Notes: generated from the letters alone by a model not told the origin. 8,655 nucleotides of DNA from Coxiellaceae bacterium (GCA_014238445.1 JABABC010000273.1:1-8655), one strand, 5' to 3'; positions 1 through 6,122 are shown, counted from the first letter of the stretch. Program-made: numbers and translations.

Positions 1-159
1 TATCTTAAGCGAGAAGCAAAAGGCTTTTTGGGATGTCCTCGTGTCCATTGGAATTTTACAAAATTCTTAGTGGATAGACAGGGTAATGTTTGCCGTCGTT
101 TTGCCCCAATGACGGCTCCTAGAAAAATGGAATCAGCGATTCAGGCTTGCTTATATTAG
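1..159 (+). CDS. Glutathione peroxidase, C-terminal fragment (5' end outside window)
   Basis: An open frame runs from the first base to a TAG stop and encodes the last 52 residues of a glutathione peroxidase (thiol-dependent reduction of peroxides). The segment VHWNFTKFLVDRQGNV followed by RRFAP is the family's C-terminal signature. Its Trp-Asn pair (fragment residues 17-18) corresponds to the Trp and Asn of the known catalytic tetrad; the catalytic Cys or Sec and the Gln lie upstream, outside the window. The gene converges on dxs: its TAG at 157-159 overlaps the dxs stop (156-158 on the other strand), so there is no room for a terminator between them. The family is clear, but the paralogue and the nature of the active-site residue cannot be judged from this fragment. 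Confidence 0.9.
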   Translation, partial: YLKREAKGFLGCPRVHWNFTKFLVDRQGNVCRRFAPMTAPRKMESAIQACLY

Positions 160-2057
160 TGGGTGATTGCTCCCATATTGTCTGTTGAGATCTTTTGAGG
201 GTTAATGGCATGTTGCTTTTGCTGTATGGCTTTTTGGATGTTATCAGCATCTAATCCACAGGCTACACGTTGTTGTTGATCACTGGCATGGTGGATAGGG
301 TGATCAGGAAGACCTAGTTGCAGTAAGTGTTTGCAGAGATGTTGTGACTGAAAAAATTCTGATACAGCGCTACCTGCCCCACCTTGAATCACATTTTCTT
401 CAACGGTGACGATCAGTTCGTGTGTACTAGCAACTGCTCTTAAGCAATCTTCATCCAGTGGTTTGATGAAACGCATATTAATCACTGTGGCGTTGAGTGC
501 TTCTCCGGCAGTTAGTGCTGCTTGAAGGGTATGACCAAATGTTAGGATGGCAATATTATTGCCTTGACGGCATGGTTTTGCTTTACCCAAAGGAATAGCT
601 GTCATGGTGTGATCTATTGGCACGCCGGGTCCTGTGCCTCTAGGATATCGAACGGCAGTAGGCCCTTCATGTTGATAGGCGGTGTAAAGCATTTGACGAC
701 ATTCATTCTCATCGCTTGGTGCCATGATGGTGAGGTTGGGTAGGCAGCGCATGTAACTTAAATCATAAGCGCCCATGTGGGTTGCACCGTCACTACCGAC
801 TAATCCCGCACGGTCAATCGCAAACGTGACATCCAAGTTTTGTAGTGCTACATCATGAATGAGCTGGTCGTAGGCGCGTTGTAAAAAAGATGAGTAAATG
901 GCGACAACAGGTTTTTTATTTTCGCAGGCAAAGCCTGCAGCGAGTGTTACGGCATGTTGTTCGGCAATGCCAACATCAAAATAACGTTCCGGGTATTGTT
1001 GGCTAAAAGCCATTAAATCTGAACCTTCGCGCATGGCTGGTGTAATGCCTACGAGGCGTTCATCTTCTGCTGCCATATCGCAAAGCCATTGACCAAATAC
1101 GTTGGAATAAGTGGTTTTTTTGGTGGGTGATACTGTGGGGTTAGAGTGAAAACCTGGGTTGACCGCATGGTATTTGATCGGGGCTTTTTCAGCCGCTTTG
1201 TAGCCTTTGCCTTTTTTGGTGATGAGGTGAATGAGCTTGGGTCCAGTAGCTTTTTCAGTATTGCGTAAAGCGCGCAAACAGGCCGCGACATCGTTTCCAT
1301 CTACGGGACCAATGTAGTGAAAACCCAGTTCTTCAAAGATGGTGCCAGGTTGTATCATACCCTTTAATTGCGTTTCGGTTCGTTTGACGAGTTTGGAGAG
1401 TGGTGGCATGTTGGCAAGAATTTTTTTGCTGGTTTCACGAAATGACTGATAGCTTTTAGCGGAAAGTAGTCGCCCAAAGTATTGGGTGAGTGCACCCACG
1501 TTTTCCGAAATAGACATCTCATTGTCATTAAGAATGATGGTTAAATTGCAGTCTAGTGGTCCTGCATGATTTAGGGCTTCAAAAGCCATGCCGCCTGTTA
1601 GACCGCCGTCACCAATGACAGCAACGGTGGTGCGCTGTTTGTTGTTGAGGGAGTCAGCCAGGCTCATGCCTGTGGCTGCGCTGATGGAAGTGCTGGAGTG
1701 CCCAACGCCAAAGCTGTCATAGGGGCTCTCGTCACGTGCAGGAAATGGGGCTAAACCTTGGTGTTGTTTGATGGTGTGTAATTGGTCGGCGCGACCAGTC
1801 AGGATTTTATGAGGGTAGGCTTGATGGCCAACGTCCCAGACAATGTTATCATCAGGGGTGTTGAGTAGGTAATGCAGTGCAATGGTAATTTCAACGGAGC
1901 CTAAGTTTGCACCAAAATGACCGCCACATTGGTCTAATGTTTCAATCAAGTAATTCCGGATTTCTTTAGCAAGATCAGTAAGTTGGTGTTCTTGTAAGGA
2001 CTTCACATCTGCTGGTGATTGAATGCCGCTGAGTAAAGGGTAGCGTTGGGCGTTCAT
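156..2057 (-). CDS. dxs: 1-deoxy-D-xylulose-5-phosphate synthase
   Basis: This thiamine-diphosphate enzyme condenses pyruvate and glyceraldehyde 3-phosphate to DXP, the first step of the MEP isoprenoid pathway (also a precursor for thiamine and pyridoxal). Visible motifs in order are: HFGANLG with the conserved His (residues 47-53), WDVGHQAYPHK (74-84), the ThDP/Mg-binding GDGGLTGG (149-156) with Asn at about 177-179 (LNDNE), the catalytic-Glu motif DVGIAEQH (361-368), and DRAGLVGSDGATHMG (415-429). At 633 residues it is slightly longer than the roughly 620 of E. coli Dxs; the excess is a poorly conserved tail after about 615. The start is supported by an AGGA ribosome site (2066-2069) 8 nt upstream of the ATG. 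It is the last gene of the xseB-ispA-dxs operon, 76 bp after ispA, with no obvious complete promoter in that gap. Confidence 0.97.
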   Translation of the reverse strand: MNAQRYPLLSGIQSPADVKSLQEHQLTDLAKEIRNYLIETLDQCGGHFGANLGSVEITIALHYLLNTPDDNIVWDVGHQAYPHKILTGRADQLHTIKQHQGLAPFPARDESPYDSFGVGHSSTSISAATGMSLADSLNNKQRTTVAVIGDGGLTGGMAFEALNHAGPLDCNLTIILNDNEMSISENVGALTQYFGRLLSAKSYQSFRETSKKILANMPPLSKLVKRTETQLKGMIQPGTIFEELGFHYIGPVDGNDVAACLRALRNTEKATGPKLIHLITKKGKGYKAAEKAPIKYHAVNPGFHSNPTVSPTKKTTYSNVFGQWLCDMAAEDERLVGITPAMREGSDLMAFSQQYPERYFDVGIAEQHAVTLAAGFACENKKPVVAIYSSFLQRAYDQLIHDVALQNLDVTFAIDRAGLVGSDGATHMGAYDLSYMRCLPNLTIMAPSDENECRQMLYTAYQHEGPTAVRYPRGTGPGVPIDHTMTAIPLGKAKPCRQGNNIAILTFGHTLQAALTAGEALNATVINMRFIKPLDEDCLRAVASTHELIVTVEENVIQGGAGSAVSEFFQSQHLCKHLLQLGLPDHPIHHASDQQQRVACGLDADNIQKAIQQKQHAINPQKISTDNMGAITH

Positions 2058-2133
2058 GGGGAAAGTCCTGATTATCTAGTAAAGTGTGAGTATGATGACT
2101 TGTCTCTCTGTGGGATGCAAGTGTCAACTTTTA

Positions 2134-3039
2134 TTAGGATTTTCGATGTTCCACTTTGTTCAATATTAAGCGTAGCTTTTCCATGGGAAAAGGCAGTTGG
2201 TCAAGCAGCGTATAGCATCTCTCGATGAGCTCATGAACTTTGCGTTGTGCTGCAGGGAGTGAAGTGAGGCTAGGGTAGGTGGCTTTGTTGTGTTGGGCAT
2301 CAGCGTGTGTCTGTTTTCCGAGGGTTTCCGTGTTGGAGGTGAGGTCAAAGATATCATCTTGAATTTGAAAGGCTAAGCCCAGGGCTTGGGCAATATGGGT
2401 CAGTGAGGTGAGTTGTTGGGGAGATAGCTGGTCCACGGTGAGCGCGCCGAGCACAATGGATGCTTGTAACAGGGCAGCTGTTTTGAGCGAGTGGATGGTT
2501 TCGAGTTCTTGCAGTGATGGTTTGATGGTTTCCGCAGAGAGATCGAGAGCTTGACCGCCAATCGTGCCATCGTGACCAGTGAGTTGTGTTAACTGTTGGA
2601 TCATAGCCAGTGAACGCTTAGCTGGGAGGCTTTGTCGGCTTAATAGGTCAAAGGCTAGATTTTGCAGTGCATTACCTGCCAGGATAGCGGTGGCTTCATC
2701 AAAGGCTTTATGACAGGTGGGTTTGCCTCGTCGCAAATCATCATCGTCCATGGCGGGTAGGTCATCATGAATGAGGGAATAACAATGCATGATTTCAACG
2801 GCAGCTGCAGGTGGATGAAGTAATCCTATGGGGGCGCCGAGATCTATACCGACAGCATAAACCAGTGCAGGACGTAACCGTTTACCCCCATTAAGAACAG
2901 CATAACGCATGGCTTCACAGAGTAGAGAGGGGTGTTGGTGGTGTGCCGTTGGTAGTTGTTCGTTAAGGTAAGTTTCTATAGTGGTTTGGCAGAACGACAG
3001 CCAGCAGGTTTGAGTGGGTGTTACGTTAGTCATCGGCAT
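2134..3039 (-). CDS. ispA: Farnesyl diphosphate synthase (polyprenyl synthetase family)
   Basis: This enzyme condenses dimethylallyl/geranyl diphosphate with isopentenyl diphosphate to give farnesyl diphosphate, feeding undecaprenyl, quinone and heme O synthesis. GGKRLRP (residues 51-57) binds isopentenyl diphosphate. The first Asp-rich motif is DDLPAMD (92-98), of the DDxxxxD form; an aromatic Tyr sits five residues before it (87). Both traits mark bacterial type II C15 synthases. The second Asp-rich motif is DDIFD (228-232), followed by the conserved GK (241-242). Length 301 is normal. Two in-frame starts exist, at 3039 (MPMTNV) and 3033 (MTNV); neither has a strong ribosome site. Both overlap the end of xseB (by 14 or 8 nt), so translational coupling is likely. 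The product is inferred from chain-length residues, so geranylgeranyl diphosphate synthase is a less likely alternative. Confidence 0.95.
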   Translation of the reverse strand: MPMTNVTPTQTCWLSFCQTTIETYLNEQLPTAHHQHPSLLCEAMRYAVLNGGKRLRPALVYAVGIDLGAPIGLLHPPAAAVEIMHCYSLIHDDLPAMDDDDLRRGKPTCHKAFDEATAILAGNALQNLAFDLLSRQSLPAKRSLAMIQQLTQLTGHDGTIGGQALDLSAETIKPSLQELETIHSLKTAALLQASIVLGALTVDQLSPQQLTSLTHIAQALGLAFQIQDDIFDLTSNTETLGKQTHADAQHNKATYPSLTSLPAAQRKVHELIERCYTLLDQLPFPMEKLRLILNKVEHRKS

Positions 3040-3262
3040 TCAAAGGCTCAAGTTGTTGTTGGCTTAGGCGTTGAACCGTTTGTTCTGCTTGATTTAGCGC
3101 TTGTTGGCATTGACGAATCAGATGAATGCCTTTCTCAAAGCGTTCGAGTGAGTCGGCCAAGGGGAGTTGGCCTTCTTCAAGCTGTTCGATGAGGGTTGTT
3201 AGTTCAGTGACAGAGGTTTCAAATTGAGTGAGCTCTGAAGATATATTGGTATTTTGACTCAT
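3026..3262 (-). CDS. xseB: Exodeoxyribonuclease VII small subunit
   Basis: XseB is the small subunit of exonuclease VII, which with several copies around the large XseA subunit degrades single-stranded DNA to oligonucleotides. The 78-residue length is typical. The family core is visible: FETSVTELTTLIEQLEEG, then LPLADSLERFEKGIHLIRQC and QQALNQAEQTVQRL, two long amphipathic helices forming a hairpin. The start has an excellent ribosome site (AGGAGAGG, 3266-3273) just upstream of the ATG. It is the first gene of the xseB-ispA-dxs operon, an arrangement known from E. coli and relatives, with a promoter at 3286-3314. xseA is not in the window. Confidence 0.95.
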   Translation of the reverse strand: MSQNTNISSELTQFETSVTELTTLIEQLEEGQLPLADSLERFEKGIHLIRQCQQALNQAEQTVQRLSQQQLEPLNADD

Positions 3263-3285
3263 TAGCCTCTCCTGTTGGGGTGAGT

Positions 3286-3314
3286 ATTCTAGACACTCTA
3301 GTCGACAGAGTAAA
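3286..3314 (-). promoter_or_regulatory. Sigma-70 promoter for xseB-ispA-dxs
   Basis: On the minus strand a TTTACT -35 (3309-3314) and TAGAAT -10 (3286-3291) are separated by 17 bp. The -10 matches consensus at 5 of 6 positions and the -35 at 4 of 6. The site starts 13 bp after the glycosyltransferase stop codon and would give a leader of roughly 15-20 nt ahead of xseB. The spacer contains a short dyad (ACTCT/AGAGT, 3295-3299 and 3307-3311). Confidence 0.6.
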
Positions 3315-3326
3315 CTATCCAGGTGT

Positions 3327-4421
3327 TTATGAGCTTAGCTTAGCTAGGGGTGGAGAGGACTCGGGGTGGTTGTTAGTTATTTGTTCAATCAGGTGGATGG
3401 TCTGGTCTAGTCCAGATAGGGTGAGTTGGGCGGGCGTAGGCGTATCGGCAGTGTTTTTTAGGGCTTGGTCTAGAGTTTTCTGTGAGACAGCTTTAGCTGT
3501 CATGTGGTGCATGTTGTGGAAGTGCTGAGAAAATAAGCGAGCAATCATGTGTTGCGTGCGCTGTCTGGGTGGGCTGATCAGTGCGGTAGGAAGTCCAATA
3601 AAACTGGCTTCACAAGCTAGCTGGCTGCCCGGCGTGCAAATTAATGCATCTGCTGTTAGCAGGTCATGAATGAATTCTTGGTGTGGTGTGGCATGTTGAT
3701 TATTGGATGATTGTAGTGTGTGTCGTGTATTGCCATAAAAGGAAATATGCAACCCGCGTTGTTTGGCATACTGTGTGATTTGATAGTAGTCAATGGGTAG
3801 GGCTTGATTAAAATAAATGACGATGTGTGTCCCTTGTGGTTTCCAGGTAGCTTGAGTGAGGTATTTAGGCAGGATTGGGGGTACGTGAGTGAGTGTGTTC
3901 GATTGCCGTTGCAGAGGAAAGGGGGTTGCGTGGATACGTAACTGACCCTGAGTTAAGTGAAGTTGCATCATGGTGTTGAGTAGTTGGCTTTGAATGTGAT
4001 CAGTGGCCATTAAATTTGAGGGGAGCTCATATCCGTGGCAGTGAAAGGAGATGGTTGTGTGCGGAATATGATGTTTATGAGCTATTCGGCTGAGGGTGTG
4101 TTCATCATCTGAAATAAGAAGGTCTGGGCGATTTTTCAATAGCTCTTGCGTTAAGGCGTGTTGTTGTGATCGATAAAAGGGTAGGTGGCTTGAGAGGGTG
4201 CTTTTGCAATATCCGCGCAGTGTGTTTGTGTGGGGGCGGGCATAGCGGGGGAGCTCACGGATAGGTATATTGTTGAGTTGTTGCTGGAGGAAGTTTTTAG
4301 CTAGACCCTGAGTGTAGACAGTGACGTTATGTTGGTGATCAGTCAGTGCTTGAATGAGAGGTAAGCTTCGGGTGGCGTGGCCAAGGCCAGATCCATTGAT
4401 GGCATAGGTTATTTTCATCAT
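3327..4421 (-). CDS. Glycosyltransferase, MJ1255/VC2487-like (GT-B fold)
   Basis: This is a predicted nucleotide-sugar glycosyltransferase of the GT-B fold with unknown acceptor. The N-terminus KITYAINGSGLGHATRSL (residues 3-20) is the GxGxGHxxR loop of the MurG/UGT-like superfamily, closest in pattern to the MJ1255/VC2487 group. PDLLISDDE (99-107) closes the N-terminal domain. The C-terminal donor-binding region is CTPGSQLACEASFIGLPTALISPP followed by RTQHMIARLF (about 262-297), with the family's small-residue turn, Glu and Pro. No signal peptide or membrane segment is visible, so a cytoplasmic or peripheral membrane enzyme is expected. Two adjacent ATGs (4421, 4418) follow AAGGA; the second (363 aa) has better spacing. 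The protein is notably rich in Gln and His. It has its own promoter and lies just upstream of the isoprenoid operon. A role with a polyprenyl-linked sugar acceptor would be conjecture. Confidence 0.8.
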   Translation of the reverse strand: MMKITYAINGSGLGHATRSLPLIQALTDHQHNVTVYTQGLAKNFLQQQLNNIPIRELPRYARPHTNTLRGYCKSTLSSHLPFYRSQQHALTQELLKNRPDLLISDDEHTLSRIAHKHHIPHTTISFHCHGYELPSNLMATDHIQSQLLNTMMQLHLTQGQLRIHATPFPLQRQSNTLTHVPPILPKYLTQATWKPQGTHIVIYFNQALPIDYYQITQYAKQRGLHISFYGNTRHTLQSSNNQHATPHQEFIHDLLTADALICTPGSQLACEASFIGLPTALISPPRQRTQHMIARLFSQHFHNMHHMTAKAVSQKTLDQALKNTADTPTPAQLTLSGLDQTIHLIEQITNNHPESSPPLAKLSS

Positions 4422-4458
4422 TCTTCCTTAAATGCTTAAAACCCTATCTATTTAATTG

Positions 4459-4487
4459 ATTATTAACGATATTTGTGAGAATTTCAA
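4459..4487 (-). promoter_or_regulatory. Sigma-70 promoter for the glycosyltransferase gene
   Basis: On the minus strand TTGAAA (4482-4487) and AATAAT (4459-4464) are separated by exactly 17 bp; each matches consensus at 5 of 6 positions. It lies about 40 bp upstream of the glycosyltransferase start codons. The -35 box is embedded in one arm of a perfect inverted repeat (4483-4502). Confidence 0.6.
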
Positions 4488-4502
4488 TGGTATAGCATTG
4501 AA
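4483..4502. repeat. Perfect inverted repeat over the glycosyltransferase promoter
   Basis: TTCAATG (4483-4489) and CATTGAA (4496-4502) are exact reverse complements separated by the 6-bp spacer GTATAG. One arm covers the -35 box of the promoter at 4459-4487. The geometry (7-bp arms, 20 bp overall) suits a dimeric repressor operator. It could also be a chance dyad or a weak RNA hairpin; there is no T-run on either side. Confidence 0.4.
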
Positions 4503-4517
4503 GGCGGGAAGAAAAAG

Positions 4518-4537
4518 TGGTGGAGGCGGCGGGAATC
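4518..4537 (-). repeat. Exact 20-nt copy of the tmRNA 3' end (candidate att scar)
   Basis: The plus-strand sequence TGGTGGAGGCGGCGGGAATC repeats, without mismatch and in direct orientation, the 3' terminal 20 nt of ssrA at 4679-4698. Identity starts exactly at the mature CCA end and stops within the T-loop. The complementary 5' half of the T-stem is absent here, so this is not an independent tRNA gene. Duplication of a tRNA or tmRNA 3' end is the known footprint of integrase-driven insertion, so this is read as the distal half of an old attachment-site pair. The element itself is gone; 141 bp separate the copies. Confidence 0.6.
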
Positions 4538-4575
4538 CTTGCTCATCCTGGCCTTTTCGGGTTTTTAGTGTGCTG

Positions 4576-4596
4576 CGTTTGTCCGCCGGACAAGCG
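4576..4596. repeat. GC-rich hairpin between the two tmRNA 3'-end copies
   Basis: CGTTTGTCC (4576-4584) can pair with GGACAAGCG (4588-4596) around a GCC loop, nine pairs with one G-T wobble. On the plus strand it is followed by only a short T run (GTTT), so terminator activity is doubtful. It lies inside the 141-bp segment bounded by the 20-nt direct repeats. No reading frame with recognisable coding character accompanies it. Confidence 0.35.
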
Positions 4597-4642
4597 GTTT
4601 ACCTCTCTCAGCGTCCTGCGGCTCTTATCCCTTGTTCCCCAT

Positions 4643-4670
4643 AAAAAAATAGGCCACGCTGTGACCTATT
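4643..4670 (-). terminator. Rho-independent terminator of ssrA
   Basis: On the minus strand, 8 nt after the CCA end of the tmRNA, a 10-bp stem (4661-4670 with 4648-4657, one G-U pair) closes a 3-nt loop. It leads into seven consecutive T (4643-4649). This is a textbook intrinsic terminator for the tmRNA precursor. It lies between the two 20-nt direct repeats. Confidence 0.85.
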
Positions 4671-4678
4671 GTTTTATC

Positions 4679-4698
4679 TGGTGGAGGCGGCGGGAATC
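4679..4698 (-). repeat. tmRNA 3'-terminal 20 nt, gene-side copy of the direct repeat
   Basis: This is the T-loop-to-CCA portion of ssrA, identical to 4518-4537. The flanking bases differ on both sides (C versus G at the CCA side, G versus C inside), so the identity is exactly 20 nt. In the integration model it is the copy that keeps ssrA functional. Confidence 0.6.
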
Positions 4699-4938
4699 GA
4701 ACCCGCGTCCGCTGGTGATCTGCCCTCAGCTCTACATGTTTAGCCCGGTCTATTATTTAACAACTGGTTACCCGATCGGCAGGAATAAGTCAGTCGCGAG
4801 CCCTGAGTTTTAACCAGTTCTCTATGGGCCATAGAGGCTGGCGAGCTTATATGATCTGACTACTCGAATCCCCGCCTATAAGCAAACCGGGTGAGTAGGC
4901 TATGCCGTGTTTTTAAGACGGCGGATTCAACAGTTTAC

Positions 4939-4998
4939 TTATGCAGCTACTGCCACAGGAGCAAACATTGAATCATTAGCAGCTAGTTTTTTGTTTCC
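4939..4998 (-). other. tmRNA proteolysis-tag reading frame
   Basis: The tag frame starts at a GGA (Gly) resume codon and ends at TAA, encoding GNKKLAANDSMFAPVAVAA (19 residues, preceded in proteins by the tRNA-borne Ala). The resume point is set by the upstream TAGCT, which matches the E. coli TAGTC element in spacing with the key A four bases before the codon. The conserved AAND core and hydrophobic Ala-Ala end, the ClpXP recognition signal, are both present. The exact resume codon is inferred from this alignment. Confidence 0.8.
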
Positions 4999-5100
4999 AG
5001 CTATAAAGTTACAACTTTTTGTTTTACGAGCTTTGTTGTCTACTCGACATGCACTTTAGGTTTAGCAACCCGCGTCGAAGCCAGGTCGCCCCCAGGTGAT

Positions 5101-5128
5101 ATTATAGCGCTTAGTGAATTAGATACAA
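5101..5128 (-). promoter_or_regulatory. Sigma-70 promoter of ssrA
   Basis: On the minus strand a perfect TATAAT -10 (5101-5106) lies 7 bp before the first tmRNA base (5093). It is preceded after 16 bp by TTGTAT (5123-5128) as -35. Transcription would therefore begin at or next to the mature 5' end. The promoter lies between the smpB stop and ssrA, so tmRNA need not depend on smpB transcription. Confidence 0.75.
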
Positions 5129-5163
5129 GACAAGATGGGTCGCAACTTATTGATTTTATGTTT

Positions 5164-5637
5164 TTAATGCTTAAAGTTACGTTCTTGTTGGCGTTGCCAG
5201 TCTTTTTCTTTGGAAGATTGGCGTTTATCGTGAAGTTTTTTACCTTTAGCTATAGCGATGGTAGCTTTGATGTGTTGACGGCTCCAATGTAGGTTTAGAG
5301 GTACAATGGCGTAGCCTTGTCGGTCTTTAGCCTTTTGTAATTTATGAATTTCACGTCGATTGAGTAAGAGCTTTCGAGTGCGTGTTGGGTCAGGTTGAAT
5401 ATGTGTGGATGCGCTAAGCAGTGAGGAAATATGGGCGCCTAATAACCAAGCTTCATTGTCTTTGAGTAAGACGTAGCTTTCTTTGAGTTGCGTACGACCT
5501 GCGCGGATACTTTTAACTTCCCACCCTTCTAATACAAGACCTGCTTCAAAGGTGGTCTCTATATAATAGTCGTGATAAGCCTTTTTATTGCGAGCAATGT
5601 CCCGGCTGGCGATTTTTTTAGAGGTTTGCTTGTTCAT
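5164..5637 (-). CDS. smpB: SsrA-binding protein SmpB
   Basis: SmpB binds the tRNA-like domain of tmRNA and is required for trans-translation; its C-terminal tail enters the empty mRNA channel of the stalled ribosome. The sequence shows the conserved FEAGLVLEGWEVKSIRAGR (residues 30-48), then DPTRTRKLLLNRREIHKL and the basic AKGKKLHDKR segment. The tail ends DWQRQQERNFKH, comparable to the E. coli tail. At 157 residues it is normal (E. coli has 160). It lies immediately upstream of ssrA on the same strand and is divergent from ratA with 53 bp between the starts. No Shine-Dalgarno is visible before the ATG. A TATACC -10-like box (5645-5650) ends 7 bp before the start codon, so a leaderless mRNA is possible, although no good -35 is seen. 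Confidence 0.97.
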   Translation of the reverse strand: MNKQTSKKIASRDIARNKKAYHDYYIETTFEAGLVLEGWEVKSIRAGRTQLKESYVLLKDNEAWLLGAHISSLLSASTHIQPDPTRTRKLLLNRREIHKLQKAKDRQGYAIVPLNLHWSRQHIKATIAIAKGKKLHDKRQSSKEKDWQRQQERNFKH

Positions 5638-5690
5638 GGTGAGGGGTATAGTATCAGCAGCCGCAAGATTTATCGAGAGTTAGACAGCGC

Positions 5691-6122
5691 ATGCCAAGAA
5701 TTCATAGAGAGCTGGTTGTTTCATACACACCGGCACAAATGTATCAGTTAGTGAATGATGTAGAACATTACCCGGCTTTTCTTCCTGGGTGTGCGTCAAG
5801 CCGCATTTTGGAGCGTACGTCAGAGTCCGTTTCTGCTAGTTTGTCTTTTTCGAAAGGCGGTATGCAAAAATCATTTTCCACAAAAAATACGTTAATCCCA
5901 CCGAATTCGATTGAAATGACATTATTAGAAGGTCCATTCAAGTACTTGACAGGTGTGTGGGAGTTCATTGAAACGCCAGTCGGGGGGTGTCGTGTGGTAT
6001 TGGATTTAGACTTTGAATTTGCAAATCGTATTTTATCGATGATGTTTGGTCCGGTATTTCATCACGTTGCACACAGCATGGTGGGTTCTTTTTGTGATCA
6101 GGCCCATGAGGTGTATGCCTAA
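5691..6122 (+). CDS. ratA: RatA/PasT family START-like (COQ10-type) protein
   Basis: This is a small START-domain (polyketide cyclase/COQ10-like) protein of the RatA family. E. coli RatA (PasT) was reported to block 70S ribosome assembly; relatives such as Coq10 bind ubiquinone and support respiration, so toxin activity here is not certain. MPRIHRELVVSYTPAQMYQL, VNDVEHYPAFLPGC and SRILE (residues 1-42) match the family N-terminus closely. GPFKYLTGVWEF (84-95) and LDFEFANRILSMMFGPVF (105-122) continue the fold. The protein is 143 residues, normal length. Its TAA overlaps the ATG of rnfH by one base (TAATG), so the two are translationally coupled, as in many gammaproteobacteria. It is divergent from smpB, also a conserved neighbourhood. 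The ribosome site is weak (GAGAG about 14 nt upstream). Confidence 0.92.
   Translation: MPRIHRELVVSYTPAQMYQLVNDVEHYPAFLPGCASSRILERTSESVSASLSFSKGGMQKSFSTKNTLIPPNSIEMTLLEGPFKYLTGVWEFIETPVGGCRVVLDLDFEFANRILSMMFGPVFHHVAHSMVGSFCDQAHEVYA

Larger units (their letters stand above)
4679..5093 (-). ncRNA. ssrA: Transfer-messenger RNA (tmRNA, 10Sa RNA)
   Basis: tmRNA rescues ribosomes stalled on broken mRNAs by acting first as tRNA-Ala and then as a short mRNA encoding a degradation tag. The 5' end GGGGGCG (5093 downward) pairs over 7 bp with CGCCUCC before ACCA at the 3' end, including the G3-U pair that specifies alanine charging. The 5' domain has the conserved CTTCGACGCGGGTTGC. The 3' T-arm is GCGGG-TTCGATT-CCCGC. 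CCA is encoded. The tag frame lies at 4939-4998. The molecule is one-piece, 415 nt, somewhat longer than the roughly 360 nt of E. coli. A consensus promoter precedes it and an intrinsic terminator follows it. smpB, its protein partner, lies 70 bp upstream on the same strand. Start and end come from acceptor-stem pairing. Confidence 0.97.

Noticed and set aside
2058..2133. Perfect TTGACA in the ispA-dxs gap as an internal dxs promoter
   Set aside because: No acceptable -10 box lies 16-18 bp downstream of it, so it is left as a chance match.
4456..4644. Plus-strand ORF of 62 codons across the direct repeat
   Set aside because: Low-complexity Gly/Pro/Ser composition arising from the repeat, no ribosome site, and it overlaps the promoter of the opposite-strand glycosyltransferase gene.
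4517..4813. Plus-strand ORF of 98 codons containing WWRRRESNPRP
   Set aside because: It is antisense to the tmRNA 3' end; peptides of the type WRRRESNPRP are a well-known translation artefact of tRNA/tmRNA genes.
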